A DNA stretch of 64,000 bases from Mycobacterium sp. ACS4331 (GTDB lineage: Bacteria > Actinomycetota > Actinomycetes > Mycobacteriales > Mycobacteriaceae). The stretch covers positions 1-64,000 of the forward strand of contig NZ_LZHW01000026.1 of NCBI RefSeq assembly GCF_001667265.1, given 5' to 3'. The notes below the pieces were generated by a model. The model did no database searches. It saw nothing but the letters and a program-made list of their open reading frames with translations, and was not told the origin of the DNA. Position 1 is the stretch's first letter, and every line of letters starts with the position of its first letter. Made by a program: the position numbers and the translations under genes. Positions 34,409 to 44,547 of the stretch are shown one piece after another.

Positions 34409-35520
34409 GCCGACGCTTTGACGCGCGTCCAGGCCTGGTTCCAAGCCGTCAACTGAGTGTCCTGCAGCGAAGCCAGCCAGATCGCCGGATCGGTCAGCAC
34501 CGACTCGTCGTAGTTGAGGAACGGGTACTTCGAGACCAGCCCGGAGTAGGCCTTCAGGCCCGTCGTGGTGGCGATGGGATAGCCCACGAAATCGACGATC
34601 TTCTTCATGTTGTCCGGCCGCAGCAGGTAATCGGCGAAGACCAGGCCGGTCCCGGGATGCTTGGCCGCCGCGGGGATCGCCATGCAGTCGGAGTTGAACG
34701 CCAAGGTCTCGCGGCAGAACTCGAATCCGATGTCCTCGGAGAACGGGGTTTCGTTGAGGGCGGTGAAGGTCGCGCCGGTGTAGTTCATCAGCAGGTCGGC
34801 TTCACCGTTGGTGAGCTTCTCGCCCGCCGAACTGCCGAAACCGCCGAGGCTTCGGCGCAACTCGATCAGTGAGTCCGCGGCCTTGTTCAGGTCCTCAGGG
34901 CTGTCGGTGTCGGTGGGCAGGCCCAGCCGGGCCAGTGCCATGGTCATCGACACCGTCACGTCATCGAAGATGAAGGCGCGTCGATTGAGGGCGGGAGACA
35001 GGTCCCACAGGTCATTCCAGGATCCGGTCAAGCCGTCGACCCTGCTCTTGCGGTAGGCCAGACCGATCCCGCCCATCGCGTACGGGCCGGCGAGGTGTTC
35101 GGCCTTCGGTTCGAAGGGCGGATCGTTGAACAGTTCGGTGACCTCACCCCAGTTCTTCATGACACCGTGGTCGATGGGGGCCAGCAGATTCGCCTTGGTG
35201 GCGCGCGCGAAGAAGTTCGAGGGCATGAAGGTGATGTCGTATGCCGCACCCGCACCGAGCTTCTGGATCATCTCGTCGACGGTCGAGAAGTACGTCTGGT
35301 TGATCTTGACGCCGTATTCCTTCTCGAAACCGGCCAGGACATCGTCGGGGACATATCCCGTCGGGGCGTAATAGGCCAGGTCGCCGTCGATCTCGAGTTT
35401 CGGGGGCTGCAGGTCGGCAGCCGCAGACCCGCCCTGCCCGCGGGAACAGGCCGCCAGTGTGAGTGCGGCGGCGGCACCGGCGCTCATGAAGAGGAAGTTG
35501 CGCCTGCTGGTGGGATTCAT
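34405..35520 (-). CDS. ABC importer substrate-binding lipoprotein, spermidine/putrescine (PotD) type
   Basis: Extracytoplasmic receptor (371 aa) anchored by lipid. The leader holds a twin-arginine-like RR (TSRRNFLFM) and the lipobox LAAC with Cys25. The mature part follows the PotD/PotF fold: NQTYFSTVDEMIQKLGAGAAYDITFMPSNFF, GIGLAYRKSRVDG, and the C-terminal VGYPIATTTGLKAYSGL. Polyamines are the usual ligands, but linkage to tmm/tdm, the M24 protein and an amidohydrolase suggests another amine. It overlaps the permease gene upstream and the M24 gene downstream by 4 bp each. Confidence 0.9.
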   Translation of the reverse strand: MNPTSRRNFLFMSAGAAAALTLAACSRGQGGSAAADLQPPKLEIDGDLAYYAPTGYVPDDVLAGFEKEYGVKINQTYFSTVDEMIQKLGAGAAYDITFMPSNFFARATKANLLAPIDHGVMKNWGEVTELFNDPPFEPKAEHLAGPYAMGGIGLAYRKSRVDGLTGSWNDLWDLSPALNRRAFIFDDVTVSMTMALARLGLPTDTDSPEDLNKAADSLIELRRSLGGFGSSAGEKLTNGEADLLMNYTGATFTALNETPFSEDIGFEFCRETLAFNSDCMAIPAAAKHPGTGLVFADYLLRPDNMKKIVDFVGYPIATTTGLKAYSGLVSKYPFLNYDESVLTDPAIWLASLQDTQLTAWNQAWTRVKASA

Positions 35521-36338
35521 CGACTGCTCCTGACGGGGTTGGGGTTGGACGAAGCGGAGACTCGGGTGCGCTGCAGATAGATGCCGATGAGGCCGAGCGC
35601 CACGGTGATGCCGACCATGGTGGTGCCGACGGCGTTGATCTCCGGGGTGAGGCCGAACCGGAGCATGCCGTAGATGCGCACCGGCAGCGGTGCGACCTCG
35701 GTGCCGGACAGGAACACCGATGTCACGAAGTCACCGAAGGACAGCACGAAGGCCAAGGCCGCGGCGCCGGCCACTGCGGAGCGAAGCTGCGGCACAACGA
35801 TGCTCACGAACACCCGGACCCGGCCGGCGCCGAGGTCTGCGGCCGCCTCCTCGAGGCGGGGGTCCAATGTGCGCAACCGGTTGCCCACCAGCAGCGTCAC
35901 GTACACCAGCGTGAAGGTGGCGTGCCCGGCGATGAGGGTGGCCGTCGACAGTGGGATCTGCAGGGTGACGAACAGCGTCATCAGGCCGACAGCCGTCGCC
36001 AGCTCCGGGGTGATGAGTGTCGAAAGCGTGACGGCCTCAATAGGTCTGGTGACGCAGCGGGAGCCGTGGACGAACGCATAGGACAGTGCGGTGCCCAGGC
36101 ACACCGCGATGACGGTGGCCGAGGACGCGACGAGCACGCTGAGTCCCAGTGCCGACATCACCTCGGGATTGCCGAACGCCTGCTCATACCAGCGCAGGCT
36201 GAAGCCGGCCAGATCGGACAGCGATTTCGAGGAGTTGAACGAGAACAGGACGATCACCAGCAGCGGCAGATCCAGGAAGACCAGCGTCAACCCGAGCAGC
36301 ACCGCCAGCCCGAGGGGCATCCGCAGGCGGTCACGCAT
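35517..36338 (-). CDS. ABC importer inner-membrane permease, PotC type
   Basis: Six-helix BPD_transp_1 permease (273 aa). Helices are evident from residue 8 (LGLAVLLGLTLVFLDLPLLVIVLFSF) onward, and the EAA loop appears as EEAAADLGAGRVRVFVSIVVPQL, which docks on the ATPase. The ATG lies inside the end of the PotB-type gene (8-bp overlap). It forms the permease pair with that gene and passes the substrate delivered by the lipoprotein. Confidence 0.92.
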   Translation of the reverse strand: MRDRLRMPLGLAVLLGLTLVFLDLPLLVIVLFSFNSSKSLSDLAGFSLRWYEQAFGNPEVMSALGLSVLVASSATVIAVCLGTALSYAFVHGSRCVTRPIEAVTLSTLITPELATAVGLMTLFVTLQIPLSTATLIAGHATFTLVYVTLLVGNRLRTLDPRLEEAAADLGAGRVRVFVSIVVPQLRSAVAGAAALAFVLSFGDFVTSVFLSGTEVAPLPVRIYGMLRFGLTPEINAVGTTMVGITVALGLIGIYLQRTRVSASSNPNPVRSSR

Positions 36339-37191
36339 GGCGACCCCGTTCGCGTCGAACCCGCAGCAGGCCACGCGCACCCGCGGCCAGCAGCCAGCCG
36401 AGGCCGATGAACGCCAGCATTCCGGACAGCAGGGTGACCGTCAGTGCCGCGCCGAACGGCAGCGACCCCGCGGTGGCCAGCTGGTCGCGGATCAGGTTGC
36501 CCATCATGTAGGTCGAACCGCCCAGGAACTGAGCCACCGCGAAATCGCCGAGGCTGAGCAGGAATACGAGCTGACAACCCGCCACGATGCCGCCGAGGGT
36601 GCGGGGGATCACGATGGTGGCGAATGCCCGTGCCGCCGTCGCGTGCAGATCGTGTGCGGCCTCGACCAGGCGCCAGTCGAGACGCTCGACGGCCAGGAAC
36701 ACCGCCAGGATCATGAAGGGCGCGAAGCTGTAGACCAGGCCGAGGTTGAGGGCGTAGGGGTTGCCGATCAGGTTCATCGGCTCCAGGCCGAGCGCGGTCA
36801 GCAGCCGGTTGACGGGGCCCTCCCGGCCCAGCAGTTGGACCCAGGCGTAGATCCGGATGAGGTAATCGGCGAGGAAGGGTACGAGCACGGCCAGCAGCAG
36901 GGCTGCCTTGTACCGGCCGCCGTAACGCGAGATGGCGTACGCGCAGGGGTAGCCGATCAGCAGGCACAGCACCGTCGCGATGCTCGCGTAGGCGAAGGTC
37001 CGCAGCACCACGGGCAGGTACGTGGGCTGGAAGACCATGGCGAAGTTGGAGATGTCGAACCCGAATATCGGCCGCCCGATGATGTCGGGTGTCGCGACGG
37101 AGGCGGCGATGATGAGTGCCAACGGAGCCACGTAGAAGCAGGCGATCCACGCCGTGCCCGGCAGCAGGCTCAGCCGCCAACCCGATTTCAT
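36331..37191 (-). CDS. ABC importer inner-membrane permease, PotB type
   Basis: First gene of the importer operon; a six-helix permease (286 aa) with EAA loop VEAAHDLHATAARAFATIVIP. The PotB-family stretch VPFLADYLIRIYAWVQLLGREGPVN is present. ATG with GAGGGAG upstream. No ATP-binding subunit is encoded in this operon or elsewhere in the window with the right type, so an ATPase must be borrowed from another locus. It is divergent from the AsnC/Lrp regulator, with a perfect inverted repeat between them. Confidence 0.92.
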   Translation of the reverse strand: MKSGWRLSLLPGTAWIACFYVAPLALIIAASVATPDIIGRPIFGFDISNFAMVFQPTYLPVVLRTFAYASIATVLCLLIGYPCAYAISRYGGRYKAALLLAVLVPFLADYLIRIYAWVQLLGREGPVNRLLTALGLEPMNLIGNPYALNLGLVYSFAPFMILAVFLAVERLDWRLVEAAHDLHATAARAFATIVIPRTLGGIVAGCQLVFLLSLGDFAVAQFLGGSTYMMGNLIRDQLATAGSLPFGAALTVTLLSGMLAFIGLGWLLAAGARGLLRVRRERGRHA

Positions 37192-37263
37192 CCGCGCTCC
37201 CTCGACAAGTCCGACCCAGCGTGCCCGGGAAATGTTTTCCGTATGTTTCCGGCGCGAAAACTT

Positions 37264-37294
37264 ACGGATTCCGTCATTGGATCACGGAATCCGT
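37264..37294. promoter_or_regulatory. Operator: ACGGATTCCGT-N9-ACGGAATCCGT
   Basis: A perfect inverted repeat with 11-bp arms lies midway between the importer operon and the AsnC/Lrp gene (70 bp from the former, 59 bp from the latter). Related words (TTTTCCGTATG, AAAACTTACGG) flank it. It is very probably the binding site of the adjacent regulator. Confidence 0.75.
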
Positions 37295-37352
37295 CGCAAT
37301 AGGCGCTATTCTGAGAAGATCCATGACCTAGCTTGGGGGAAATGAGGCTACG

Positions 37353-37826
37353 GTGACCGAACCCGTCGAAGGCTCACTGGACCGCATCTCGTCGGACATC
37401 GTCGACGCGCTGCGCTCGGACGGCCGCAAGTCCTACGCCGCGATAGCCAAGGAGATCGGAGTCTCCGAGGCGACCGTTCGTCAACGCTTGCAGCGGCTGG
37501 TGGAGCAGGGCCACATGCAGATCGTCGCCGTGACCAATCCCGTTGGACGGGGCCGGTACACGTCGATGCTCCTGGTGAAGACCACGGGCGACGTCGAACG
37601 CGTGGCGGCCGCGCTGCGCGAGCTTCCCGAGGTGACGTTCGCGGTCGCGACCGCGGGCACCTACGACCTGGTGGTCGAGGTGATGTGCCGCGACGGCGAA
37701 CACCTGCTGACCGTGATCAACGGTTCGATCCGCACGATCGACGAGGTGGTGGCGGTCGAGACGCTGGTGTACCTCAAACTGCTCAAGCTGTCGTATCAGT
37801 CCGGGGTGTGGCCCACCACGAGCTAG
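37353..37826 (+). CDS. AsnC/Lrp-family transcriptional regulator
   Basis: A 157-aa feast/famine regulator. The N-terminal helix-turn-helix reads RSDGRKSYAAIAKEIGVSEATVRQRLQRLVEQG, and the C-terminal RAM ligand domain spans roughly residues 68-150 (VTFAVATAGTYDLVVEV). GTG start with GAGG six bases upstream. Such proteins bind amino acids or related amines and control adjacent catabolic or transport genes. Divergence from the Pot-type importer across a strong palindrome points to control of the importer, M24 and amidohydrolase genes. Confidence 0.93.
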   Translation: MTEPVEGSLDRISSDIVDALRSDGRKSYAAIAKEIGVSEATVRQRLQRLVEQGHMQIVAVTNPVGRGRYTSMLLVKTTGDVERVAAALRELPEVTFAVATAGTYDLVVEVMCRDGEHLLTVINGSIRTIDEVVAVETLVYLKLLKLSYQSGVWPTTS

Positions 37827-37952
37827 TCGTGCAGGGCGCTCGACCGGAAAACAAGAACAAGGGTCAGTCACGATCACGACAGGGTCGCTGATCGACACAC
37901 ACCGCTGTCCGGTTCGCATAGATTCACCCGGGACCCTCTTGGGAAGGACGCG

Positions 37953-38819
37953 ATGAGCGCACGATCCGACGCGTGGATCAGTGGAGGAAACCAGGTTCGC
38001 CACGGTGATCACCAGATCTTCGTCCATGACTCCGGCGCCGATGATCGGCGGACGGTGGTCATGGTGCACGGATACCCGGGGTCCTCGCTGGACTTCGCCG
38101 GCGTGGCGGACCTGCTGAAGGCCCGGGTGTTTGCGATGGACCTCCTCGGGTTCGGCCAGTCCGACAAACCCCTGGGCGCGACGTACTCGCTGTTCGCCCA
38201 GGCGGATCTCGTGGAGGCACTGCTGCAGCAGGCGGGTATCCGCCGATGCGTGCTGGTCGGCCACGATATGGGCACCAGCGTCGTGGCCGAACTGGTGGCG
38301 CGGCACAACCGCGGGGAGTTGTCGTTCGACGTCGAGCAGGTGGTCCTGACCAATGGGTCGATCTTCATCGACATGGCGCAGCTGACCGCGGGCCAGCGCC
38401 GGGCCGAGAAGCTCAACGGCAGACCGCTGCCGTTCGGGATGCCCCGTCGGATGATCCGGCGCGGCATACTCGAAAGTGTCGCTCCCGGAACGAATGTCAG
38501 CGACGAGGACGTGGACGATCTGGTGAACCAGATCCGCGTGAAGAACGGCTCGCGAGTCCTGACCGCGATCATCGCCTACCTCGGCGAACGGCGACGGCAC
38601 CAAGAGCAGTGGACCGCCGCATTCGTCGAGTACCCCGGGCCCATGTTGGCGATCTGGGGTACGCGCGATCCTGTCTCGGTGACCGCCATGCCCGTACGGC
38701 TGCGCGCACTGCGGCCGCAGACCAGGCTGGTCCTGCTCGACGACGTCGGCCACTGGCCGACACTGGAGTCCCCGCGGCGAGTGGCCGAGGAGATCACAGC
38801 GTTCTGTGAACTGGCTTAG
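37953..38819 (+). CDS. Alpha/beta-hydrolase, epoxide hydrolase/dehalogenase-like
   Basis: A 288-aa alpha/beta-hydrolase. VMVHGYPGSS supplies the oxyanion hole, and the elbow LVGHDMGTSV places Asp in the nucleophile position, as in epoxide hydrolases and haloalkane dehalogenases. WGTRDPVSV and LLDDVGHWPTLESP carry the acidic partner and the final His. ATG with GGGAAGGAC upstream. It is not obviously linked to the amine island and converges on mmpL with a small shared hairpin. A second Asp-nucleophile hydrolase is at 8629-9501. Confidence 0.88.
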   Translation: MSARSDAWISGGNQVRHGDHQIFVHDSGADDRRTVVMVHGYPGSSLDFAGVADLLKARVFAMDLLGFGQSDKPLGATYSLFAQADLVEALLQQAGIRRCVLVGHDMGTSVVAELVARHNRGELSFDVEQVVLTNGSIFIDMAQLTAGQRRAEKLNGRPLPFGMPRRMIRRGILESVAPGTNVSDEDVDDLVNQIRVKNGSRVLTAIIAYLGERRRHQEQWTAAFVEYPGPMLAIWGTRDPVSVTAMPVRLRALRPQTRLVLLDDVGHWPTLESPRRVAEEITAFCELA

Positions 38820-38833
38820 CCCACGGAATCGTC

Positions 38834-38850
38834 ATCGGGACACACCCGAT
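38834..38850. terminator. Short hairpin between convergent hydrolase and mmpL
   Basis: ATCGGG-ACACA-CCCGAT is a perfect 6-bp stem in the 30-bp gap between the two convergent genes and could stop transcription from both sides. The stem is short and has no T-run. Confidence 0.4.
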
Positions 38851-41693
38851 CAGTGAGAGTCCCGCTCCAACACGCGCGCCACCACTCCCTGCGGGGGCCG
38901 CTGGCGCACGAACTGCGGCCACCAGAACCACCGGCCCATCAGCGCGGCGATCGACGGTGTCATGAACGACCGGATGACCAGGGTGTCGAACAACAGGCCC
39001 AGACCGATGGTCGTGCCGACCTGAGCCACCACGGTCATCTCACTGACCATCATCGCCATCATCGTGAACGCGAACACCAGGCCCGCGGCCGTCACCACCG
39101 AACCGGTGCCGCCCATCGCACGGATGATGCCGGTGTTGATGCCGGCGTGCACCTCTTCACGAAGTCGCGCCACCAGCAGCAGGTTGTAGTCCGCGCCGAC
39201 CGCCAGCAGGACGATCACCGCCATGGCCATCACCATGAAGTGCAGTTCGATGCCGATCAGGTGCTGCCACACCAACACCGAGAGCCCGAATGACGCGCCG
39301 AGCGACACCACCACGGTGCCGACGATCACCGCCGCGGCCACCAGGGCTCGGGTGATGAGCAGCATGATGATGAAGATCAGGCACAGTGCGGAGATCCCGG
39401 CGATCAGCAGGTCCCAGTTGTTGCCCTCCTGCATGTCCTTGAACGCCGCCGCGGTGCCGGCCATGTAGATCTTCGAGCCCTCCAGCGGGGTGCCCTTCAT
39501 GGCCTCCTTGGCGGCCTGCTTGATCTTGTCGATCAGCTTGATGCCGTCGGGGGTGAGCGGGTCGCCCGCATGGGAGATGATGAACCGCACGGACTTTCCG
39601 TCCGGCGAGATGAAGCTGTCCATACCGCGCTTGAAGTCCGGGTTGTTGAAGATCTCCGGCGGCAGATAGAACGTGTCGTCGTTCTTGGCGTCGTTGAACG
39701 CCTCACCCATCGCGGTCTGACCGTGCTGCATCTCGGCCATCTGGTCATACAGACTCTTCTGGCTCTGATACATCGTCAGCATCATGGTGCGCATGCGCTG
39801 CATGGTCTCGATCTGACTGGGCAACAGCGCGGCCATCTGCGGCATCAGCTCGGCGAGTCGATCCATGTCCGGCAGCACCTGCTGGAACTGGTCGGTCATG
39901 GTGTCGAGGCCGTCGAGGGCGTCGAAGATTGACCGCATCGACGAGCACATCGGAATGTTGTAGCAGTGCGGTTCCCAGTACAGGTAGTTGCGCAGCGGAC
40001 GGACGAAATCGTCGAAATCGGCGATGTGGTCCCGCAACTCGGTGATGTCGTCGGCCATGGTGTGGGTCTTGCCCACCATGCTCTGGGTGGTGGCCGTCAT
40101 CTCCGTCATCAACTCGACCATGCGGGTCATGGTGTCGATGGTCTTCTGCATGTCCTCGGACTGCTTGAGCATGTCGTCGGTGCGGTCCATGAGGTACTTG
40201 CGGTTCATGGTCTGCATGGTTCCGCTCATGCTCATCTGCGCCGGGATGGTGCTGAACTCCAGCGGTTCACCCTGCGGGCGGGTGATGGCCTGCACCTCGC
40301 CGACGCCGGGCACGCGTAACACGGTCTTGGCGATCTTCTCGATGACCAGGAAGTCCGCGGAGTTCCGCAGATCGCGGTCGGTCTCGATGAGCAGCAGTTC
40401 GGGATTCATCCGGGCCGCCGAGAAGTGCCGTTCGGCCGCGGCGAACCCCTCCATCGCGGGCAGGTCCTTCGGCAGGTAATTGCGGTCGTTGTAGTTGGTG
40501 CGGTACCCGGGCAGCGTCAGCAGACCGACCAGCGACAGGGCGATCGTCGCCAACAGCACCGGCCCGGGCCAGCGCACGATGACCGTGCCGATCCGTCGCC
40601 AGCCCCGAATCCGCATGGCGCGTTTCGGCTCGAGGATGTTGCGGTAGCGGCTCGCGATCGTGATGATCGCCGGACCCAGGGTCAGCGCCGTCAGGACCAC
40701 GACCGTCATGCCGAACGCCATCGGCACGCCGAGGGTCTGGAAGTACGGCAGGCGGGTGAAGTGCAGGCACAGCATGGCGCCGGCGATCGTCATGCCGGAG
40801 CCGAGTACGACGTGCGCGGTGCCGGCGAACATCGAGTAGTACGCGGTCTCGCGATCTTCGCCGACCGTGCGGGCCTCCTGATATCGCCCGATCAGGAAGA
40901 TCGCGTAGTCCGTCGCCGACGCCACCGCCAGGGTCACCAGCAGCTGGGTCGCGAAGGTCGAGAGACCGATCAGGTCGTGGTAGCCGAGGAACGCGACGAT
41001 CCCGCGCGCCGACGACAGCGAGAACACCACCATGACCAGCACGAGAATCGTCGTGATGATCGACCGGTACACCAGCAGCAGCATGGTGATGATGACCGCG
41101 AAGATGACGCCCTCGATGACCCGCACACTGCGGTCACCGGCGATCTGCTGATCTGCGGCCAGCGCCGACAGACCCGTCACGTAGACCTTCAGGCCCGGCG
41201 GCGGCGTCAAGCCTTCGACCAGCTGCTGGACCGCCTCGACGGACTCGTTGGCCAGGGCCTCGCCCATGTTGCCCGCGAGATACACCTGAACATAGGTGGC
41301 TCGGCCGTCCGGACTCTCCGCGCCGGCCTCGGTCAGCGGATCGCCCCAGAAGTCCTGGACATGCTCGACGTGCTGCTTGTCGGCCTCGAGCTTGTCGATC
41401 ATGTCGTTGTAGAAGTAGTGCGCGGCGTCGTCGAGCGGTCCCTCGCTCTCCAGGACGATCATCGCCGAGGAGTCGGACTTGAACTCGTCGAAGACGTCGC
41501 CGACCCGCTTCATCGCGATCACCGACGGGGCGTCGTCGGGGCTCATCGAGACCGAGCGCATCGCGCCGACCTCTTCGAGCGGCGGCACGGTCATGCTGGC
41601 CGCACCGATGATCGCGATCCAGCCCAGGATCACCAGCCAGGCGAACTTGCGAATGAACTTCGCGATCGGACTGCGTTTGTGGGTGTCGGTCAT
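38850..41693 (-). CDS. MmpL-family RND transporter
   Basis: Inner-membrane lipid or siderophore exporter (947 aa) of the MmpL4/MmpL5 type. Two sets of six helices flank two periplasmic domains. The second periplasmic domain contains a long Met/Gln-rich coiled coil (about residues 490-670: [17 protein letters not shown] and later [16 protein letters not shown]) with two cysteines at its turn (HCYNIPMC), a feature of MmpL4/5. The proton-relay helices [14 protein letters not shown] and [15 protein letters not shown] are present. No mmpS gene is next to it, which is unusual for this subgroup. Substrate unknown. Confidence 0.93.
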   Translation of the reverse strand: MTDTHKRSPIAKFIRKFAWLVILGWIAIIGAASMTVPPLEEVGAMRSVSMSPDDAPSVIAMKRVGDVFDEFKSDSSAMIVLESEGPLDDAAHYFYNDMIDKLEADKQHVEHVQDFWGDPLTEAGAESPDGRATYVQVYLAGNMGEALANESVEAVQQLVEGLTPPPGLKVYVTGLSALAADQQIAGDRSVRVIEGVIFAVIITMLLLVYRSIITTILVLVMVVFSLSSARGIVAFLGYHDLIGLSTFATQLLVTLAVASATDYAIFLIGRYQEARTVGEDRETAYYSMFAGTAHVVLGSGMTIAGAMLCLHFTRLPYFQTLGVPMAFGMTVVVLTALTLGPAIITIASRYRNILEPKRAMRIRGWRRIGTVIVRWPGPVLLATIALSLVGLLTLPGYRTNYNDRNYLPKDLPAMEGFAAAERHFSAARMNPELLLIETDRDLRNSADFLVIEKIAKTVLRVPGVGEVQAITRPQGEPLEFSTIPAQMSMSGTMQTMNRKYLMDRTDDMLKQSEDMQKTIDTMTRMVELMTEMTATTQSMVGKTHTMADDITELRDHIADFDDFVRPLRNYLYWEPHCYNIPMCSSMRSIFDALDGLDTMTDQFQQVLPDMDRLAELMPQMAALLPSQIETMQRMRTMMLTMYQSQKSLYDQMAEMQHGQTAMGEAFNDAKNDDTFYLPPEIFNNPDFKRGMDSFISPDGKSVRFIISHAGDPLTPDGIKLIDKIKQAAKEAMKGTPLEGSKIYMAGTAAAFKDMQEGNNWDLLIAGISALCLIFIIMLLITRALVAAAVIVGTVVVSLGASFGLSVLVWQHLIGIELHFMVMAMAVIVLLAVGADYNLLLVARLREEVHAGINTGIIRAMGGTGSVVTAAGLVFAFTMMAMMVSEMTVVAQVGTTIGLGLLFDTLVIRSFMTPSIAALMGRWFWWPQFVRQRPPQGVVARVLERDSH

Positions 41694-41860
41694 GCTCGAT
41701 CCGCCCAGGTCACAGCCGCCTGCACGGCGCCGTCGGTCGGTCGGAAAAGCGCGTGGCGCGAGTCCGGCACTACTGCGACACCTCCCAGCTACTACGTGAC
41801 GTCGTGTTCAGTGAACCAGACGCTCGTTCCATTTGGGGACCCACGGTCGCGTAAACGGGG

Positions 41861-42571
41861 TCAGGGCGTCTCGTCGGAGCAGTCCGGCTTGTGTGTCGAA
41901 CGCCAGCTTCGGACGCCGTGGCGGGCCACGAACACTCCCACGATCGCCGTCACACACCAGACCGCGATCGCGGTGTAGGCCAACGGCGCCGAGAGGTCGC
42001 CGATCGAGGCGCCCAGGGCGGTGTAGACGAACGCGCGGGGCACCGACCCGATGAACGCACCGACGGCCATCTGCCACAGCGGGACCCCGAACGCCCCGAA
42101 CGCGTAGGACGCCAGGGCGTCGGAGATGCCCGGTACGAAGCGCTGCCCGACGACCGCCCACAGCCCGCCGCGGTCGATCAGCGCGTCGAGGCGATCGGCC
42201 CGTTGCGCACCGAGCAGTGCGCGGGCGCTGTCGCGACCGGCCCGGCGGCCGGCGAGGCTGGCCACGATGGCCGTCCCGACGGTCGCGCCGAGCGTGACGA
42301 ACGTGCCCAGCACCGGACCGAACAGCAGACCGCTGCCCGCGGCCAGAATCGGACCCGGCACGAACAGGGAGCCCAGGATCGCCGACACCACGATGTAGAC
42401 CAGCGGTGCGGCCGGTCCGGTGGACCGGATCGCGTCGCGGACGGGCTCGACGTCGATCACCCTGGCGATGGCCACCAGATAGAACATCAGCAGCAGGAAC
42501 CCGACGAACAGCGCGAGGCGCAGGATGTGCGGTCGTCGCGACGGGGCGGGCTCGGTCTGGTCGTCGGTCAT
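41861..42571 (-). CDS. TVP38/TMEM64 (VTT/DedA-superfamily) membrane protein
   Basis: A 236-aa membrane protein with helices at about 15-38, 55-80, 85-110, 155-180 and 200-225. The VTT signature is visible as [24 protein letters not shown], followed by [19 protein letters not shown]. Proteins of this group are scramblase- or flippase-like and affect membrane lipids. The start overlaps the BacA gene's stop by 4 bp, so the two are co-translated. No mmpS-like gene lies between it and mmpL; the 167-bp gap downstream shows no other gene. Confidence 0.9.
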   Translation of the reverse strand: MTDDQTEPAPSRRPHILRLALFVGFLLLMFYLVAIARVIDVEPVRDAIRSTGPAAPLVYIVVSAILGSLFVPGPILAAGSGLLFGPVLGTFVTLGATVGTAIVASLAGRRAGRDSARALLGAQRADRLDALIDRGGLWAVVGQRFVPGISDALASYAFGAFGVPLWQMAVGAFIGSVPRAFVYTALGASIGDLSAPLAYTAIAVWCVTAIVGVFVARHGVRSWRSTHKPDCSDETP

Positions 42572-44475
42572 GTTGCAGCCATACTGCCGAACTGCCAGCG
42601 GCCTTCGCCGAGCAGTTCGAGGTGCTTGCCGTGGTGACGGTTGACGGTGCTGCGGTGCGTCACGCTGACGAAGATCGTGTCGGGCAGTTCGCGCCGGACC
42701 AGTTGATAGATCATGAACTCCAGTGGTTCGTCGAGCGCCGAGGTGGCCTCGTCGAGGAACACGGCCTTGGGTCTGGTCAGCAGCACGCGGGCGAATGCGA
42801 TGCGCTGCTGCTCACCGGGGGAGAGCACCTTGGCCCAGTCGGCGACCTCGTCGAGCCGGTCGGCGTACTTGGGCAGCGCCACCGCGACCAGGGCCTCCTG
42901 CAGGGCGTCGTCGGGGATCGCGCCGGGCGCCTGAGGGTAGGACACCACCGCACGCAGATCGCCGAGCGGGACGTAGGGCAGCTGCGAGAGGAACAACGTC
43001 TCGTGCTCACCCTGCGGGCAGCGCACGGTGCCGGAGGCGTAGGGCCACAGTTCGGCGAGGCTGCGCAGCAGCGTGGACTTTCCGGTGCCGGACTTGCCCG
43101 TGATGATCATCGCGTCACCGGGCCGCAGGTCCAGGTTGAGTGCGTCGATCAGCTGCTCCCCGGCGGGGCTGCGCACCTCGATGTCGTCGAAGACCACACC
43201 GTCGGAGATGGATTCGACGTCGAGCTTGGGCAGTTGGCGGCTCTGCTCATTGGCCGTCACCAGGCCGTGCAGACGGATGATCGACGCGCGGTAACCGGCG
43301 AACCTGTCATAGGCGTTGCGGAAGAACGACAACGCCTCCTGAATCGCGCCGAACGCCGCGGCCGTCTGCGTGACCGCGCCGAGTTGGATCTGACCGGCGA
43401 ACATCCGTGGCGCCTGCAGCACCCACGGCAACGGGATGATCACGTGGTTCATCGAGTAGTTCCACCCGGTGAAGATCATGGTCTTGTTGATGAAGCGCCG
43501 GTAGTTGGACACCACGGGCGCGAACCGTTCGCGCAGATGCAGACGTTCGGGTTGCTCGCCGCGGTAGAGCGCGACGGCCTCCGCCGCGTCGCGCAGGCGG
43601 ACCAGGCCGTAGCGGAATGCGGCGTTGAACTTCTCGTTGTCGAACGACAACCGGATCAGCGGACGGCCCAGCCAGAACGCGACGACGGTGGCGAAGGCGA
43701 CATAGAGGAACACCGCCCACAGCATCGCGTGGGGGATGGTCACCCCGAACATCGTCAGGTCCCCGGAGAGGTCCCACAGGATCTGGGTGAACGAGATGAC
43801 CGCGATGATCGACGAAATGGCCCCGAAGGGCAGGGTGCCGTTGCTGGTCTGATGCGGGGTGTTGGGCTGCGGACCCGACAGTGCGGTGAACACGTCGATG
43901 TCCGACTGGATGCGCTGGTCCGGGTTGTCGATGGTGTTGTCGATGAACCGGCCCCGGTAGTACGCGCGCCCGTCGAGCCAGTCGCCGGTGAGCCGGTCGG
44001 TCAGCCATTCGCGCCACCGCAGCATGAAGCGCTGCGTGATGAACAGATCGACCATCACACGGGTGACCAGCAGCGCAGCCAGCACCGCGAACAACACCAG
44101 TGACAACCAGAACCCGCGGATCCCGGACTCCCTGATTGCCTCATCACCCAGCGCCAGTCCCTGCACCGCGACCTGGGCCGAGGAGTACAGGTCGTTGCCC
44201 TGATAGGTGAAGAGCACACTCAGTCGCACACCGACGATGATCGACAGCAGCATCGCGGCCAGCGACAGCCACGGCCGCACGCTGTGCGGGCCGGTGAAGT
44301 AGGCGCCGGTGACCCGCCAGAACTGCCGGCCCCAGGTGGTGTACCGCGCGATAATCGTCAGGACCAGCATGGTCACCGCGGCGGCGATGGCCCACGTTCG
44401 GCCGATCCACAGCAACGAGTCGACGAGTGCTGTGCTCCAGTCGATCGAAGGCTGGAACGGCGTGAGATCGTTCAC
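42568..44475 (-). CDS. bacA: BacA/SbmA-type ABC transporter (Rv1819c homologue)
   Basis: A 635-aa fused membrane-ATPase protein like M. tuberculosis Rv1819c (639 aa), which imports vitamin B12 and hydrophilic drugs such as bleomycin. The SbmA/BacA-like membrane domain (about 1-390) includes [26 protein letters not shown] and [11 protein letters not shown]. The nucleotide-binding domain has Walker [10 protein letters not shown], signature LSPGEQQR, Walker [13 protein letters not shown] and the switch His in SVTHRS. First gene of a two-gene unit with the TVP38 protein. Unlike the Pot permeases above it carries its own ATPase. Confidence 0.94.
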   Translation of the reverse strand: MNDLTPFQPSIDWSTALVDSLLWIGRTWAIAAAVTMLVLTIIARYTTWGRQFWRVTGAYFTGPHSVRPWLSLAAMLLSIIVGVRLSVLFTYQGNDLYSSAQVAVQGLALGDEAIRESGIRGFWLSLVLFAVLAALLVTRVMVDLFITQRFMLRWREWLTDRLTGDWLDGRAYYRGRFIDNTIDNPDQRIQSDIDVFTALSGPQPNTPHQTSNGTLPFGAISSIIAVISFTQILWDLSGDLTMFGVTIPHAMLWAVFLYVAFATVVAFWLGRPLIRLSFDNEKFNAAFRYGLVRLRDAAEAVALYRGEQPERLHLRERFAPVVSNYRRFINKTMIFTGWNYSMNHVIIPLPWVLQAPRMFAGQIQLGAVTQTAAAFGAIQEALSFFRNAYDRFAGYRASIIRLHGLVTANEQSRQLPKLDVESISDGVVFDDIEVRSPAGEQLIDALNLDLRPGDAMIITGKSGTGKSTLLRSLAELWPYASGTVRCPQGEHETLFLSQLPYVPLGDLRAVVSYPQAPGAIPDDALQEALVAVALPKYADRLDEVADWAKVLSPGEQQRIAFARVLLTRPKAVFLDEATSALDEPLEFMIYQLVRRELPDTIFVSVTHRSTVNRHHGKHLELLGEGRWQFGSMAAT

Positions 44476-44547
44476 CGGCCGAAATTACCGCAGTGCGGTG
44501 CCGGGCCCGGTGGAATACGTCGGCGCGGGGGATCGGTTGTGCGCTGC

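Noticed and set aside
37827..37952. Small gene between the AsnC regulator and the alpha/beta-hydrolase
   Set aside because: No frame with a ribosome site and plausible composition; it looks like promoter DNA.
41694..41860. mmpS or a TetR-type regulator next to mmpL
   Set aside because: The 167-bp gap is too short and contains no open frame with MmpS features.
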